Source: Triglochin maritima (Eukaryota; Streptophyta; Magnoliopsida; Alismatales; Juncaginaceae). From it: a stretch of DNA of 64,000 nt. Every line of letters begins with the position of its first letter. The first letter of the stretch is position 1. The stretch spans positions 33,292,326 to 33,356,325 of the forward strand of contig OY821791.1 in assembly GCA_963682175.1 (NCBI GenBank), given 5' to 3'. Below, in pieces: positions 11,123-23,380 of the stretch. Position numbers and translations under genes: made by a program. Under the pieces are notes generated by a model. It did no database searches and was not told the origin of the DNA. It worked only from the letters and a program-made list of their open reading frames with translations.

Positions 11123-13090
11123 CAAGTTATTCTCATTACCTTATCATTTAATTCATTATCTTCTCATGCAAATTTCTCTCTCCATAATTCTCCACGAAAT
11201 TTCCTTAATTCTTAAGATTAGTTTTAGTTTTCAGAGATCTTCTTCTCAAGGGAACTAAAGAGGGGTTAGTAATTGGATTCTAAACCCTATTGGAGATTGA
11301 GAGGCCAGCTCTTCTCTCTCCGATCTTGTTTAGAGTTTGGTGAATACTCGGAGGCATCCGGCGCAGCGACAAACATCCTCAACGTCTCCGGATCATCAAG
11401 AAGTTTTAGAGAACTTCTAGGTATGAATTTCGGAGCCCCATGTTTGTTTTAATAATGTTTTAAAACTAGTTATTGAAACAAACCGATGCATGCATGAAAC
11501 AAATCATAGAAAAATTGTAATTGATCCTTATTGTGCATAAAAATTCCGAAAATATATATGTGCAATTAAACATGAAATCCTACAGTGGTATCAGAGCTTT
11601 GGGTTCAATTTTCTAATGATTTGAAACTATAAACAAACTTAGTTTACCATCTAGGGTTCGAACAATTCGATTTTCCTGTTTTTCGGTCTTTAAATGTTTT
11701 GTTGGGATAATTCTTTGTAATAATTCGTTTTGAACGTTTTAAGTGGTTTAAAACATGCCATGTAATTATTAGAATTATGATTTAGACATAAGTCTAACTT
11801 GCAATAATTTCGTTTTAAGTATAAACGATTGTTTTGTAAGAGAATCAACAAAACCGAAAAACTGCGGTTCGTCTTTCCTTTTAGGAAATTGGATGGACAG
11901 CGGTTCAAAATTGTTTTTGAACTTATGGATAGATAAAAAATGTTTTTAATGGATTTCAGAATGTTTTTCAAAAAATTGTTTAGGATTCTAGATGATTGAT
12001 AAACTAGGTTGTATAGTTTATATCAATATTGCGTGCATGGATGCTCGAGTTGTCTTTGCAGGAATTGTGAGTTTATATGTTCCAATTCAGCAACTATGAA
12101 TGTATGTAATTGTTATTATACAGGGGCTTATTTATATGTAAAAGCCAAATTCTCTATTTCTATCTTTAGATAATTGCATTGCATTTGAGAGGTTTTACAT
12201 AGGACTTGCACTAGTCGGTTTTTATCGAATGTGAGGAGCATGTTTATTTTCTGTAAAATCTACATCTCCAGTGCAAGAAGAAGTCACCGCTGTAGCGCAT
12301 CGATCGAAGATCAGGGATCGAGGATCAAGGATCGAAGGGAACATATAAACTCACACGATATGGATTGTGTGAATGGTTTAATTTCTGTTTTATAATCTTG
12401 CTATGCATGTGATGAATGTGTTGAATGTTAGGATGTGTATGAATGATAATATGCATGATAACCTAAAATTCTGAATGACATGTTAATATATGAAATTGTC
12501 CAACAAAATTAAGAGTAATTTTCCTTCTTATTTCATCCACTAGCAGCCATCGATCGGGGGATACTCTGCTCGCCCTTAGCGGGAGATAGCTCCCTCCATC
12601 TTTGGGAATAGTGGGAGATATAATGGTTGTCTGTTGTTGTGCTATGATTAGACATATGAGGTGCGTTTCACCCTAGTGAACCCCAAGTATGTTTAGTTAT
12701 GAATACAATAGATAAACGTATCTCGTATCAAATGAAAATAAGTTTTCTTAACATCACCTAGAGCCCTCGCTCGGTTTTGGGAAAAAGTTTTTCTTACGAG
12801 GATAGGTCATATTCCCTCATAATTAAAACGACAAGAATCACAAGAGTTTGAAGATTCTAATATTGCTAAAATTCAAAAAGGTTGTGATTAGAAAGAGTTC
12901 TTCTTACCTTGATATTGTGATGTATTCGATAGCCCTTAGCTAGTCTATATTGCAATTGACAGGATCTTGGATTGCTGCAATTATGGGCAAAATTTTATTT
13001 GAAGTATTTATATTTATATTCGATATATATGTATGTGTTTTAAAACATAAAATTGGCATTAAAATCCTGTATGATTTATTTTGTAGAAAA

Positions 13091-14455
13091 ATGTCGAACA
13101 TCCAACCTATCGTACGATCCATGATAGAAAAACACCCTTTAGCAAATGATGGCTCAAACTTCATTAGTTGGCAACTCAAACTCAACATCGTGTTAAAGTT
13201 TGAGAATCTGTCTCACATTTTGGAAGGTCCAATCCCAAAATGGAATAAAAAATTAACCGATGAAGAGAAAGAGGCTAAAGCCAAGTGGGAAGACCAAGAG
13301 AACCAAGTTCACGGTCTCATGCTAGCATCTATGGGTGACTCACTTCAAGCGAAATACTTGGATTCAAAACCCAAGAAGACCATGGAGGCTCTGTCTAAGA
13401 TGTTCATGGATAGTGCCTGAAAGGAGCGCTATAAGACCACCATCGCACTCACAAGGTGCCATATGGCGGAGGGAACATCGGTATCCATGCATTTTCTCAC
13501 GATGCAAGGGTACCTTGAGAAGTTGGCAAAGCTCTCCTCACCAATGCCCGAGGACATTGCTGAAGATATGATTCTTGGCTCTCTAGCCCCGTCCTTTAAG
13601 GACTTTGTGATGCACTATCACGTGCGTGAAAAAGGGATGAGTCTTGAGGAGCTGCACAACGCTCTCAAAACTGCTGAAGTTGACATGGGCAAGGGTAGGG
13701 ACAAGCATGTCCTTGCCGTCCATGGGAGGAGCCAAAAGATTGGTAAAGGAAAGGGCAAATCTACAAAAAGTGGTTCAATCAAGAGCAAGGGAGTAGGAGG
13801 TGCTCGTGCGAGTGCCTCAAGGGGGAAATCTTTGAAATCTCCAACTCCCAATACGGAGTGGTTTCACTGCGGTGAAAAAGTACACATCCGGCCAAATTGT
13901 CCCAAGTACAAGGAAGACCTTGACAACGGAGTGATTGAACGTCAGCGCCCCAAAAAGGCCAAAGGTATATTTGTTATTGAAATAAATTTATCCACCTCTG
14001 TCCAGGATTGGGTAATTGATACCAGATCTTGTGCTCACATAGTTTCTAATGTGCAGTTACTCATGGATAGGAAGGAACTCGTAAGGAACGAGGTAGAATT
14101 GAAGGTCGGAAATGGTGCGAACGTTTCTGCGGTTGCACAAGGTTCTGTGGTGCTTCAATTATGTAGTGGTTTAAATTTATGTCTAAAGAATGTTTATTAC
14201 GTGCCTTCGATTAGCAAGAACATTATTTCTGTATCATGTTTAGATATGGATAATTTTAATATAAATATTTCAAATTCTTGCTTGTCTATATCGAAGAATG
14301 GTGTTTTCTATGCAAATGTGTTCATAAGGAATGGTCTCTATTTGCTTGAATTGAATAATAAACAAATCTTTAATATCAATAGCAAAAGACTTAAGACCAC
14401 TCACGAGAATGATACTCTCTTGTACGTGGCACTATCGTCTTGGTCACATAAATGA
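13091..14455 (+). pseudogene. Copia element 1 gag and protease
   Basis: The frame starts at the ATG at 13091 (MSNIQPIVRSMIEKHPL) and runs in one frame to 14455 except for a TGA at 13418-13420. Gag: the copia gag block near residues 10-230, including WEDQENQVHGLMLASM and LTRCHMAEGTSVSMHFLTMQ. The zinc knuckle reads WFHCGEKVHIRPNCPKY; the first Cys of C-x2-C-x4-H-x4-C is replaced by Trp. Protease: DWVIDTRSCAHI, where the expected D-(S/T)-G has Gly changed to Arg. Near 14420 the frame is lost just before the WHYRLGHI block, which continues in another frame from about 14409. It would package and process retroelement RNA; these lesions abolish that. Confidence 0.9.
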
Positions 14456-15437
14456 AAAACGCATCAAGAAATTGCAAGAAGCTAATCTTCTTGGTCTACT
14501 TGATTTTAAATCATTGGAGACGTGCCAACCATGTCTAATGGGAAAAATGACCAAAAAGCCTTTCAAGAAGAAAGGTCCAAGGGCGAGTGGCTTGTTGGAT
14601 TTGATACATTCCGATGTATGTGGTCCAATGAGTACTAGTGCACGAGATGGTTTCAGGTACTTCATTACGTTCACGGATGATTATAGTCGTTATGGCTATG
14701 TTTATCTAATGAGAAACAAAAGTGAGTCCTTTGACAAGTTCAAAGAATTCAAGAATGAAGTAGAGAACCAACTCGACAAGAAAATCAAGTCTCTACGAAC
14801 GGATCGTGGAGGTGAGTACTTAAGTGCCGAATTTGACTCATACCTAAAGGAGTTTGGTATTGTACCTCAACTCACCCCTCCCAGTACACCTCAGTGGAAT
14901 GGGGTATCCGAAAGGAGGAATAGGACATTGCTCGACATGGTTCGGTCAATGATGAGTCATGCGGAATTACCTCTTTACTTTTGGAGTTATGCACTACAAA
15001 CAGCGGCTTACACACTAAATAATGTTCCATCCAAATCCGTAGAGAAAACGCCTTATGAGCTATGGAGTGGTAAAACACCCAAGCTCAATTTTCTCAAGAT
15101 TTGGGGTTGTGAGGCTTACGTCAAGAAATTGATGTCGACCAAACTTCAACCAAAAGCGGATAAGTGCTTCTTTATTGGTTATCCTCGTGAGACAAGAGGA
15201 TACTACTTTTGGCATATCACCTCCAATCGAGTGATTGTAGAGAGGGATGCCACATTTCTGGAAAAGGAATTTCTGGAAAGAGTAAAAAGTAGTGGGAGTA
15301 GGGTTGTGCTTGAGGAAACTCAAGATACTCTACAAGATCATGACATGAATGATGACATTCAAGATCATGAAGGCCCAACCGAGGTTCCTTTGGTTAGTGG
15401 GAGCGTGAGTGATAGACCTTCGCAAGAAATTGTGTGA
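14409..15437 (+). pseudogene. Copia element 1 integrase
   Basis: The frame has the GAG-pre-integrase HHCC region (WHYRLGHI to CQPCLMGKMTKKPF), then the integrase core with the D-D-E residues in HSDVCGPM, RTDRGGEY and SERRNRTL, and the C-terminal block TPYELWSGKTPKLNFLKIWG. It ends at a TGA (15435-15437) in the hydrophilic linker before RT. The same frame carries on after that stop. It would join the cDNA ends to host DNA. The core motifs look intact; loss comes from the upstream frameshift and the stops. Confidence 0.9.
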
Positions 15438-17207
15438 GAATCTCAATCATCCCCACCTAGTGTACGTTCAAGAGTTCAACGTGAACCGACTCCTCAAGAA
15501 ATTGTGGAAGAAGTTTGAGAGACACGAGAAGAACCAAAAGAACTAAGAAGGTCAATGAGGGAAAGGAAGAAACCCGACTTATATCTGGGACTTCATGAAA
15601 TCATGGTACTAGATACCAATGATCCCTTGACCTTCCAAGAAGCAATGGAAAGGGAAGACTCCAAACTATGGCTTAAGGCCATGGAATCCGAAATAGAATC
15701 TATGTATGATAACCAAGTATGGAGCTTGGTTGACCTTCCTCAAGGGAAAAAGGCCATTCAAAATAAATGAGTTTTCAAGAGGAAGATGGACATGGATGGG
15801 AACTTGACAACCTACAAAGCAAGGCTTGTAGCGAAGGGTTTCACTCAAGTTCAAGGAATTGACTATGATGAAACTTTTTCATCGGTTGCCATGTTCAAAT
15901 CTATTCGGATTATGCTCGTTATTGCTGCATTTCATGATTATGAAATATGGCAAATGGATGTCAAAACGGCGTTCCTTAATGGGAAATTGGAAGAGGATGT
16001 GTACATGGTACAGCCTCAAGGTTTTGAAGATCCAAAGAATAGCGAGAAGGTATGCAAGCTTCAAAGATCCATTTATGGATTGAAGCAAGCATCAAGGAGT
16101 TGGAACAAACGCTTTGACGAGGAGGTGAAGAAGCTTCACTTCATTCAAAGCAAGGAAGAACCTTGTATATACAAGAAGGTTAGTGGGAGCCATGTAGTAT
16201 TCCTAATCTTATATGTCGATGACATATTGCTCATGGGTAATCATATTCCTTTGCTTGAGCAAACGAGAAGTTCATTGAAATCTGCATTTTCAATGAAAGA
16301 TCTGGGTGAGGCTCAATACATCTTGGGAATCAAGATATTTCGAGATAGATCTCGGAGACTCATTGGCCTCAGTCAACGTGCATACATTGACAAGGTCTTG
16401 GAAAGGTTCAAGATGAACAACTCCAAAAAGGGCAGTGTGCCAATGAGTATGGGTGTGCAACTCAAGAAGTCTCAACGTGCGCAATCACGTAAGGACTTAG
16501 AGTACATGAAGGATGTCCCTTATGCTTCGGCAATTGGGTCGATCATGTACGCGATGACTTGCACAAGACCCGATGTCTCGTATGCTCTAAGCGTGACAAG
16601 TCGTCAACAATCCAACGCAGGTCCTGAGCATTGGACTGCGGTCAAGAATATCCTGAAGTACCTTAACCGGACTAAGGATAAGATTCTTGTTTATGGAGGA
16701 CAAAGGGAATTGATAGCCGAGGGTTACTCGGATGCGAGTTTCATGAGTGATCCAGACGATAGAAGGTCGCAATCAGGATATGTCTTTCTTTTGAATGGTG
16801 GAGTTATGAGTTGGCGTAGTTGGAAGCAAAGCACTACGACCGACTCAACCACTGCTTCCGAAGTAATGGCTGTCGCTGAAGCGAGCAAGGAAGGAGTGTG
16901 GATTAAGAAGTTCCTTGAAGAGCTTGGAGTAGTTCCCTCGAGCGAGGGACCCATTGAGCTATTTTGCGACAATAGTGCATCTATCTCGCAAATCAAGGAT
17001 CCTAGATCCCACCACAAAATGAAGTACATGGATCGTAAGTACTTCGTGACACGTGACCTCATCGACGAAGGCAAAATAAATCTTTTATGGGTGGACACCA
17101 ATAGCAACACAGCTGATCCATTGACAAAACCTTTATCCCAAGCCAAGGGCGAAATGCATTTGGAGACCATGGGATTCAGGAACCATGTAGATTGGCTTGA
17201 TGATTGA
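15438..17207 (+). pseudogene. Copia element 1 reverse transcriptase and RNase H
   Basis: In the same frame as the integrase, with TGA stops in the linker (about 15518) and in place of the Trp of the (W)VFKRK block (15768-15770). From 15786 a 473-codon frame is uninterrupted: ARLVAKGFTQVQGIDYDETF, WQMDVKTAFLNG, SIYGLKQASRSWNKRF, the catalytic YVDD (LILYVDDILLMGN), then RNase H with YSDASFMSDPDDRRSQSGYV, TASEVMAVAEASKEGVW and FCDNSASISQ. It ends 84 bp before the polypurine tract. Motifs are complete, so it decayed only recently. Confidence 0.92.
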
Positions 17208-17291
17208 TATGTAATGGGGTTTACCCTAGTTATTATTGTTTTATACATTAAGAATGTATGTGAGAGAAAACTTTAATAACAAGTGGGAGAT

Positions 17292-19339
17292 TGAAGGGAA
17301 TGTGTTCTGAAAGTTTTACTTTTAAATGTCAATTATTATGAATTGAATGAGAAATCGTTTTGTTCCTTGTTTATGTTATTCGTCTTTTAGAAGTGTTAAG
17401 GAAGAGGCTCTTGGTCCTTAACCGTAGAGCTCTAAAAGATATTGGTTTACATAAAACAAAAGATATTCGCAATCATGGTAATAAACATGGGACATCTATT
17501 ACCGAGTTAAGATTGTCGTGTTGGTCATAGATCATTGTAACTCTACAAGTGAGTGACAACACGGATACACAAAAGAGGAATATATTACTTTTGTATACTG
17601 AATAGACCTAATAAGTAAAACATTATAGAATTGTATTTTCTGTGTCATTAATGTTTTACTGTGTCCTTGGTTCTTTGATATGAGACTTATATCAGATCAC
17701 TTAAGGAATGCTTGATTAGGCTAGTGTCTTGAGCTATCGATAAGTGTAGTGTAAAGACATTGGTTCGTTAAGTATGACTTTTATTGGAGAAGATAGTTAG
17801 TCAAAAGATTATCATTGCCCCTCTTAATTGAGTGATGATATTAGTGGGCCCTTTGATAAAGCAAAGTTATAATGTGCACAATGTGATTTGAGTTAAGTCA
17901 CATATTTATAACACTTAAAGAGATCAAGAAATGAATACTAATACAAAGATTACACAATACTACTTTGTGTGTATTCTTAATATCATGAGGCAAGGGACGG
18001 ACACAAGTGGTGCACTCCATCACTAAATGGATCGGGTTTTGGTTCGAGTGGAATTAAGACATCTAACTAATTGGGAGCTATAATGTGTAGCTTGATACCG
18101 CTTATAGCTTGTGATATTAAGCTCTTAATATCACTGTCAACTTAGTTTAGATCCTCCCATAGGTCACACCTCAAAACTGGGAAACAAGAAATGGGGATTT
18201 TGAGTTCATAATGTGTGTCGGGTTTCACGTAGAAAATATGACACACGGGGTTAACAAGCAAAATCAAAATTATATTGTGACTAATAACATAATTAGAATC
18301 TAAGTTAAATTCATATGTGATGTAAATATTATGGGGTGTATTGATTTATCATTACATAGGATAATATGTTACATAAGTTGTGAATTTACTACTAATCCCG
18401 AAATGTCAAATTTTGTAGGGGTTAAACCGAAATTTGACCAACTGCAAGACTGTGCAAAAACGGTCGACCGTTTACTGTTGATCGGTCGACCGAATGTTGC
18501 ACGGTCGACCGGATGTGTCTTGACCGATAACAGGGAATTTTGTTTGTTCGATTTCGGTCGACCGAATGTAATCGGTCGGTCGACCGAACATTGCGATGGA
18601 ATATTTTTGTTACGAACGGTCGACCGAGTTATTGAACGGTCGACCGAAACTTGGTTCGAGCGGTCGAGCGAACCTCCAAACGGTCGACCGGTCCAGACGG
18701 TTAATGTAGAATTAATTTAAGAATTAATTAGATCATGCATGGAATTGGTCCATAACTGATTTAATTCGTGGCTAAGATTATTTGTTAGCAAATAATGGAT
18801 GGTTAGATGGAAGTTTGCATGAAATCATGGGCAAGAGGTTGCACATGAATAGGTAATTTGGAGAGAACTTAGAAATACAAGTTATTCTCATTACCTTATC
18901 ATTTAATTCATTATCTTCTCATGCAAATTTCTCTCTCCATAATTCTCCACGAAATTTCCTTAATTCTTAAGATTAGTTTTAGTTTTCAGAGATCTTCTTC
19001 TCAAGGGAACTAAAGAGGGGTTAGTAATTGGATTCTAAACCCTATTGGAGATTGAGAGGCCAGCTCTTCTCTCTCCGATCTTGTTTAGAGTTTGGTGAAT
19101 ACTCGGAGGCATCCGGCGCAGCGACAAACATCCTCAACGTCTCCGGATCATCAAGAAGTTTTAGAGAACTTCTAGGTATGAATTTCGGAGCCCCATGTTT
19201 GTTTTAATAATGTTTTAAAACTAGTTATTGAAACAAACCGATGCATGCATGAAACAAATCATAGAAAAATTGTAATTGATCCTTATTGTGCATAAAAATT
19301 CCGAAAATATATATGTGCAATTAAACATGAAATCCTACA
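17292..19339 (+). repeat. 3' LTR of copia element 1
   Basis: 2048 bp, same length as the 5' copy, starting right after the polypurine tract and followed by the target duplication CTTTT. The downstream 615 bp (18725-19339) are included in the 9.18-kb tandem duplication and recur at 27907-28521. The TATA position is mutated to TAGAAATA. Confidence 0.93.
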
Positions 19340-19344
19340 CTTTT

Positions 19345-19608
19345 TGCAATTAAGTCCCTGGCCTTTTTGTAATTAGGTCTTTGAATGCTTTTATGCTTGG
19401 ATGGACTTCAATTTGAATCCCGATAATCTTGAACTCGGTCTTTATGATAGAAATGAGTCTCTTGCACGCGTTTATGCTCTGGATGTGGGTAATTTGCATT
19501 CAGGTCCCTATATTCTGTAAATAAGACTAAACACATACCTTAGTAGCATTTATTGATATAAAGTTAATCTAAATGAACGACATATGATGTAATGTATGCA
19601 ATGCGTCA
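19345..19608 (-). repeat. Gypsy element 1: right part of its 3' LTR
   Basis: Resumes after the copia target duplication and ends at 19608 with GCGTCA, i.e. the LTR starts TGACGC on the minus strand. The polypurine tract CTAGGTGCGGGGGTATT adjoins it (minus strand, about 19609-19625). A duplicate lies at 28527-28790. Confidence 0.75.
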
Positions 19609-20640
19609 AATACCCCCGCACCTAGATTTTGCTAGTCCCTAGCAAAACAAAATATAAGAAGAATGAAAACAGGGAAATCCTAACTCACTTTCGTAGGAAT
19701 CACGGTTGCACTTAGCATGTGCAACAAGCCTTTAAACCCCTAAGTTTCCTTAGAGGACGAGTTTTGTCTCGTGAGGGTTTTCAGTTGACACACCCACAAA
19801 GTCTTAATTCAATATTTCATTAATAACTCTCAATATCTCCACCTCAACCTTATACATCTCACTTAGAATTCTTGCATGCTCATTATATAAATCTAACTCA
19901 TAAAAATTCTGACTTGGTCTTTGTTCCTCCAACATTCACACCACTAACCCTTCTACACATGTTATCACTTAAATTATTTTGCACGCCTCCTCTGGTGGTG
20001 AAGTATCATTCGGATCAACCATGGCATGGATCATTCTTTTAACTTTGGGCCTTGAGTATCTTAAAGTATTTTTTTTTCCAGTGATTCAACACATTTGCTT
20101 TTTTTGACACTTTTACCATTTTTGCATTCGTGTAGGGAGTTTGGTCGATAATCCCGAGCTGGCAGATTCAAGTTACCGGGTTTTAAGATACCCCTACGGA
20201 CCAGTGACTCGAAGGCTTGAGTTTTTGTAATCATTTTGCAAAATGTGCTTTCCTCACTTTATTATTAATTTTTTTTTCTCAAGGCTTAATTGCTATTAGA
20301 AGTCCACACTTCCCGGTATATTTTCCTCAACCTCTGCTTTTAATCAACCACTTCAAAGATTTGATTCATCCAATTTAAGTGCATACATGTCTTAAACCGT
20401 AATGAGTTATTTCTTTGGAACTTAGATTTATATCATAGTTTCTATAAGCAGAACTATATAATAAGGAACAAAAACTCAATGCAATTTGTACACGGGTTTT
20501 GGTAGTTCAATCTTAAGCTATGTCATGGAGCATTAAATAATTGATTTTTTTTCTCTTTTTTTTTTAAACAAACATATATAGATAGATAAACACCCCCCAC
20601 ACCTAAATCATGCATTGTCCTCAATGTATGCAAAGATAAA
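19609..20640 (-). other. Gypsy element 1: 3' untranslated region with conserved hairpins
   Basis: Non-coding region between gag-protease and the 3' LTR. It contains three hairpins: TTGCAC...GTGCAA (19706-19724), CTAAG...CTTAG (19740-19753) and ACGAG...CTCGT (19757-19772). The block is conserved with 47940-48020 of gypsy element 2. A second polypurine-like tract (minus strand AGGTGTGGGGGGTGTTT) lies at about 20587-20603, just after the gag frame. A duplicate is at 28791-29822. Confidence 0.6.
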
Positions 20641-20792
20641 GCAAATGCACTTATTACCTGAGTCAACTTGCGGTAGAGGGATTGAATTTGCTCAGAGTCA
20701 ACCATAGTCAGAACTGGATTGAATGTCACCATGTTGGTGCATGTATCCAGTTGAATTGTTCCCCACGTTGCCCTTAGGTAAAGATTCGACAC
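20523..20792 (-). other. Short frame overlapping the end of gag-protease
   Basis: An 89-codon frame (containing VTFNPVLTMVDSEQIQSLYR) overlaps the protease end in another frame. It starts at a non-ATG codon and has no recognised domain, so it is probably a shadow of the 3' region. The same is found at 29705-29974. Confidence 0.2.
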
Positions 20793-23211
20793 CCCTCACA
20801 TGTGTTGGTTCTCCTATTTGCTCGAGTGGTGGTGGTTGGGTCGATGAATTACTCCCCTTTTTCTCACTTTCTTTTTGATTTTGTGATGATTTATTTGATT
20901 CAGAAATCTTATAGATACGTGATCTCATCACAACATCACTTTGATTGCAAACTATTTCTTGTTCATTATCAACATGAAAGATATTAAATTCAGCTTTTAA
21001 GTTTCCAAAAGATAGTTGCATGAGCCCATTTCGACAATTTATCAAAGCTTCAGAAGTGGCTAAAAAGGCTCTGCCTAGTATTACAGGGATTTGTCTTTTA
21101 GGATCGACAACAGGTTCAGTGTCTAGAACGACAAAATCTACTGGGTAAATGAAGTCACCAACCTTAATCAAAACATCCTCTACTACACCTCTTGGTTTCT
21201 TAACAGAGCAATCAGCAAATTGAAGGGTTGTCTTAGAGGGTTTTAGTGGACCAAGGTTGAGTTGCTCATAGACAGAGAACGGGAGTAGGTTAACACTAGC
21301 ACCAAGGTCTAGAAGGGCTTTGTTGATAAAAGTATCTCCTATCGCACATGAAATTGTGGGACACCCAGGGTCCTTATACTTTATAGGAGATGAGTTGGAC
21401 AAAATAGAGCTTATGTTTGCAGTCAAGAATGCCTTCTTTGGTACGTTCGTTTTCCTCTTCTTAGTGCACCGATCCTTTAAGAATTTAGCATAAGCAGGTA
21501 TTTGTTGAATCATATCTAGGAGTGGAATATCCACCTTAACTTGCTTAAATACTTCCAAGATTTTCTCCATTTGTGCACTTGAGCTCTTCTTGAGTCTATT
21601 GGGGAATGGGGCTTTAGGAACATAGACTCGCTCAGGTTGAGCTAGAGGGTCAGGTTGAGTAGGTGGGTTGGGCTTTTCAAATTGGACTTCAGGTTCAATG
21701 GTCAGGTCACATGTGGGTGCTTGATGGCTAGATTGATTAGGAACTCTAGGATTTACCACATTGTTATCAACTTGTTTTCCGGACCGTAATGAAACTACTG
21801 CATTTATTTGTTGGAACGGTCCTTCCTCATTAACCATTTGAACTGGTCTAGGGTTGTTATTTCCTAGAGGTGGTTGATAGGGCTGATATTGATTATTAGG
21901 TCTTGGATTCACCTCAGGTTGACTTGGAAACTGACCATTTTCTCTTTCACCTACAATTTGTGCTAGTTGGCTGACCTGTGTTTCTAGCCTGTGGAAGGAT
22001 TGGGTGGTTGTTTCCATAAAAGTTTTAACCAAAATTTCCAAGCTAGTCAACCTAACATCATAATCTCCATTGTTACTAAACCCAGATGATGTATTATTTT
22101 GGTTATACTAGTTTGGTTGTTGTCTAGGAGGTTGACCTTGTTGGCTCCATGAAAAATTGGGATGATTACGCCAACCCTGGTTATAGGTTGATGCGTATGG
22201 GTCATTTCTAGAATGGTTAAAGGTGGCATTAACTTGTTCCAAGTCCGCACAATCCTCCATTATATGACCAATTTGACCACATCTAGAGCAAGGGATAGAA
22301 GATGTTTGATTCACTAGGGGTCGAATTTTTAGCTCTAGACTTTCCATTCTACGCATAAGGGTAGCTAGTTTTGCTTCAGCAGCTACAGTAGCATCTACAG
22401 CTAAGACACCTGGTTTGGGTTGACTTGCTATTCTAGATCCAATACTCGGGTTAATCGGTGCTCTAGCATTGTCCCATTGCATACTATTTTCGGCTAAATC
22501 CTCAAGAAAAGTCCAAGCATCATTCTCATTTTTGGACATGAAGTTCCCTTGGCTTACAGATTCTAACATAACCCTACATGTAGGTGTCAATCCCTCATAA
22601 ATAACTTGGCACAATTGTCATCTTGGAATTCCGTGATGAGGGCATTGGGTCAACAGACTCTTAAATCTTTCTAAATAGGAATAGAACGGCTCGCTCTCAG
22701 ATTGAACGAATGCAACAATTTCATTCCTAATCTTAATAGTCTTATGGTTGGGGAAATATTTCTTTAAGAACACTTGAACAAACTCGGCCCAACTCCTAAT
22801 AGATCTTTCGGCTAGACTATATAGCCATTTCTTAGCGTCGTCCTTCAGTGCTAGAGGCACGAATTTAAGACGCACTGCCTCCTCAGGGATATGCTGGTAT
22901 TGCATAAGGGAGCAGATTTCCTCAAATTCTCTAAGGAAGAGATATGGGTCTTCCATAGAGGTGAACTTGGGCAACATACTCATGTATTGTGCCTTTAGTT
23001 CGAAGTCGCGACCCGGTATGATGGGCATAACGATGCACGATGGCTGAGCAGCCATCGTTGGGTAGCACCGATCCCTCAGAGTCCTAGGTGGTGCAACAGG
23101 CGGATCCACTACATTCTCACCCATTGGATCCGGGTGAGGTGGTGCAACAGGTGGATTGGGGCTAAGCTCTAGACTGGAATCTAGATGAACTCGTGAGAGT
23201 CGATTGCTCAA
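20698..23211 (-). pseudogene. Gypsy element 1 gag-protease (copy A)
   Basis: One minus-strand frame runs from about 23211 to 20698 with only two stops: TGA at about 22618, where related gags have Trp, and TAG at about 22107. The first 197 codons contain the gypsy gag core (FLREFEEICSLMQYQHIPEE, DDAKKWLYSLAERSIRSWAE, FVQVFLKKYFP). Then comes a zinc knuckle CSRCGQIGHIMEDC and a glutamine/proline-rich linker. From about residue 600 there is an aspartic protease with DLGASVNLLPFSVYEQL and the second lobe IPVILGRAFLATSEALI. The first codon of the open frame is not ATG; the start is uncertain. No RT, RNase H or integrase follows, so the element is gag-protease only. It is of Tat/Athila type. Confidence 0.88.
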
Positions 23212-23380
23212 GTCCCGAACCCAAATCTGAGTGCACCGGTTAGAATTAATTTTTGAATTCGAATTCGAATTCGAAATTTAAATTCCAAATTCAAATTCAA
23301 GAATCAATTGATTCTTTTTTTTTAATTTTTTTTTCAAAAATGGAAACAAACAATAGAAGGGGGAAAGATGAGAAAGGAAT
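23212..23380. repeat. Gypsy 5' truncation point with simple repeats
   Basis: GAATTC-type repeats (23256-23310) and T-rich tracts follow the gag frame on its 5' side. No primer-binding site or 5' LTR of gypsy element 1 is visible before the DPH1 fragment, so the element is truncated here. A duplicate lies at 32394-32562. Confidence 0.5.

Larger units (their letters stand above)
9537..11584 (+). repeat. 5' LTR of copia element 1
   Basis: Starts TGAAGGGAATG, ends TCCTACA. It contains a cluster of about nine CGGTCGACCG-like palindromes at 10705-10945, a TATA box TATAAATA at 11115-11122, and a hairpin at 11399-11418 (AGAAGTT, loop TTAGAG, AACTTCT). The palindromes upstream of the TATA box are plausible enhancer or repressor sites. 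Confidence 0.93.
9537..19339 (+). mobile_element. Ty1-copia element 1, full length, with 2048-bp LTRs
   Basis: Two direct repeats of 2048 bp (9537-11584 and 17292-19339) begin TGAAGGGAATG and end AAATCCTACA. They flank a primer-binding site TGGTATCAGAGC (11586-11597, initiator tRNA-Met), a gag-pol region and a polypurine tract AAGTGGGAGAT (17281-17291). The 5-bp target duplication CTTTT is present at 9532-9536 and 19340-19344. By eye the LTRs differ at roughly 20-25 positions, about 1 percent, so insertion is fairly recent. The gag-pol has a frameshift and several TGA stops, so it is not autonomous. It is inserted in the LTR of gypsy element 1. Confidence 0.95.

Noticed and set aside
16724..17248. 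174-codon minus-strand ORF
   Set aside because: Antisense shadow of the copia RNase H.
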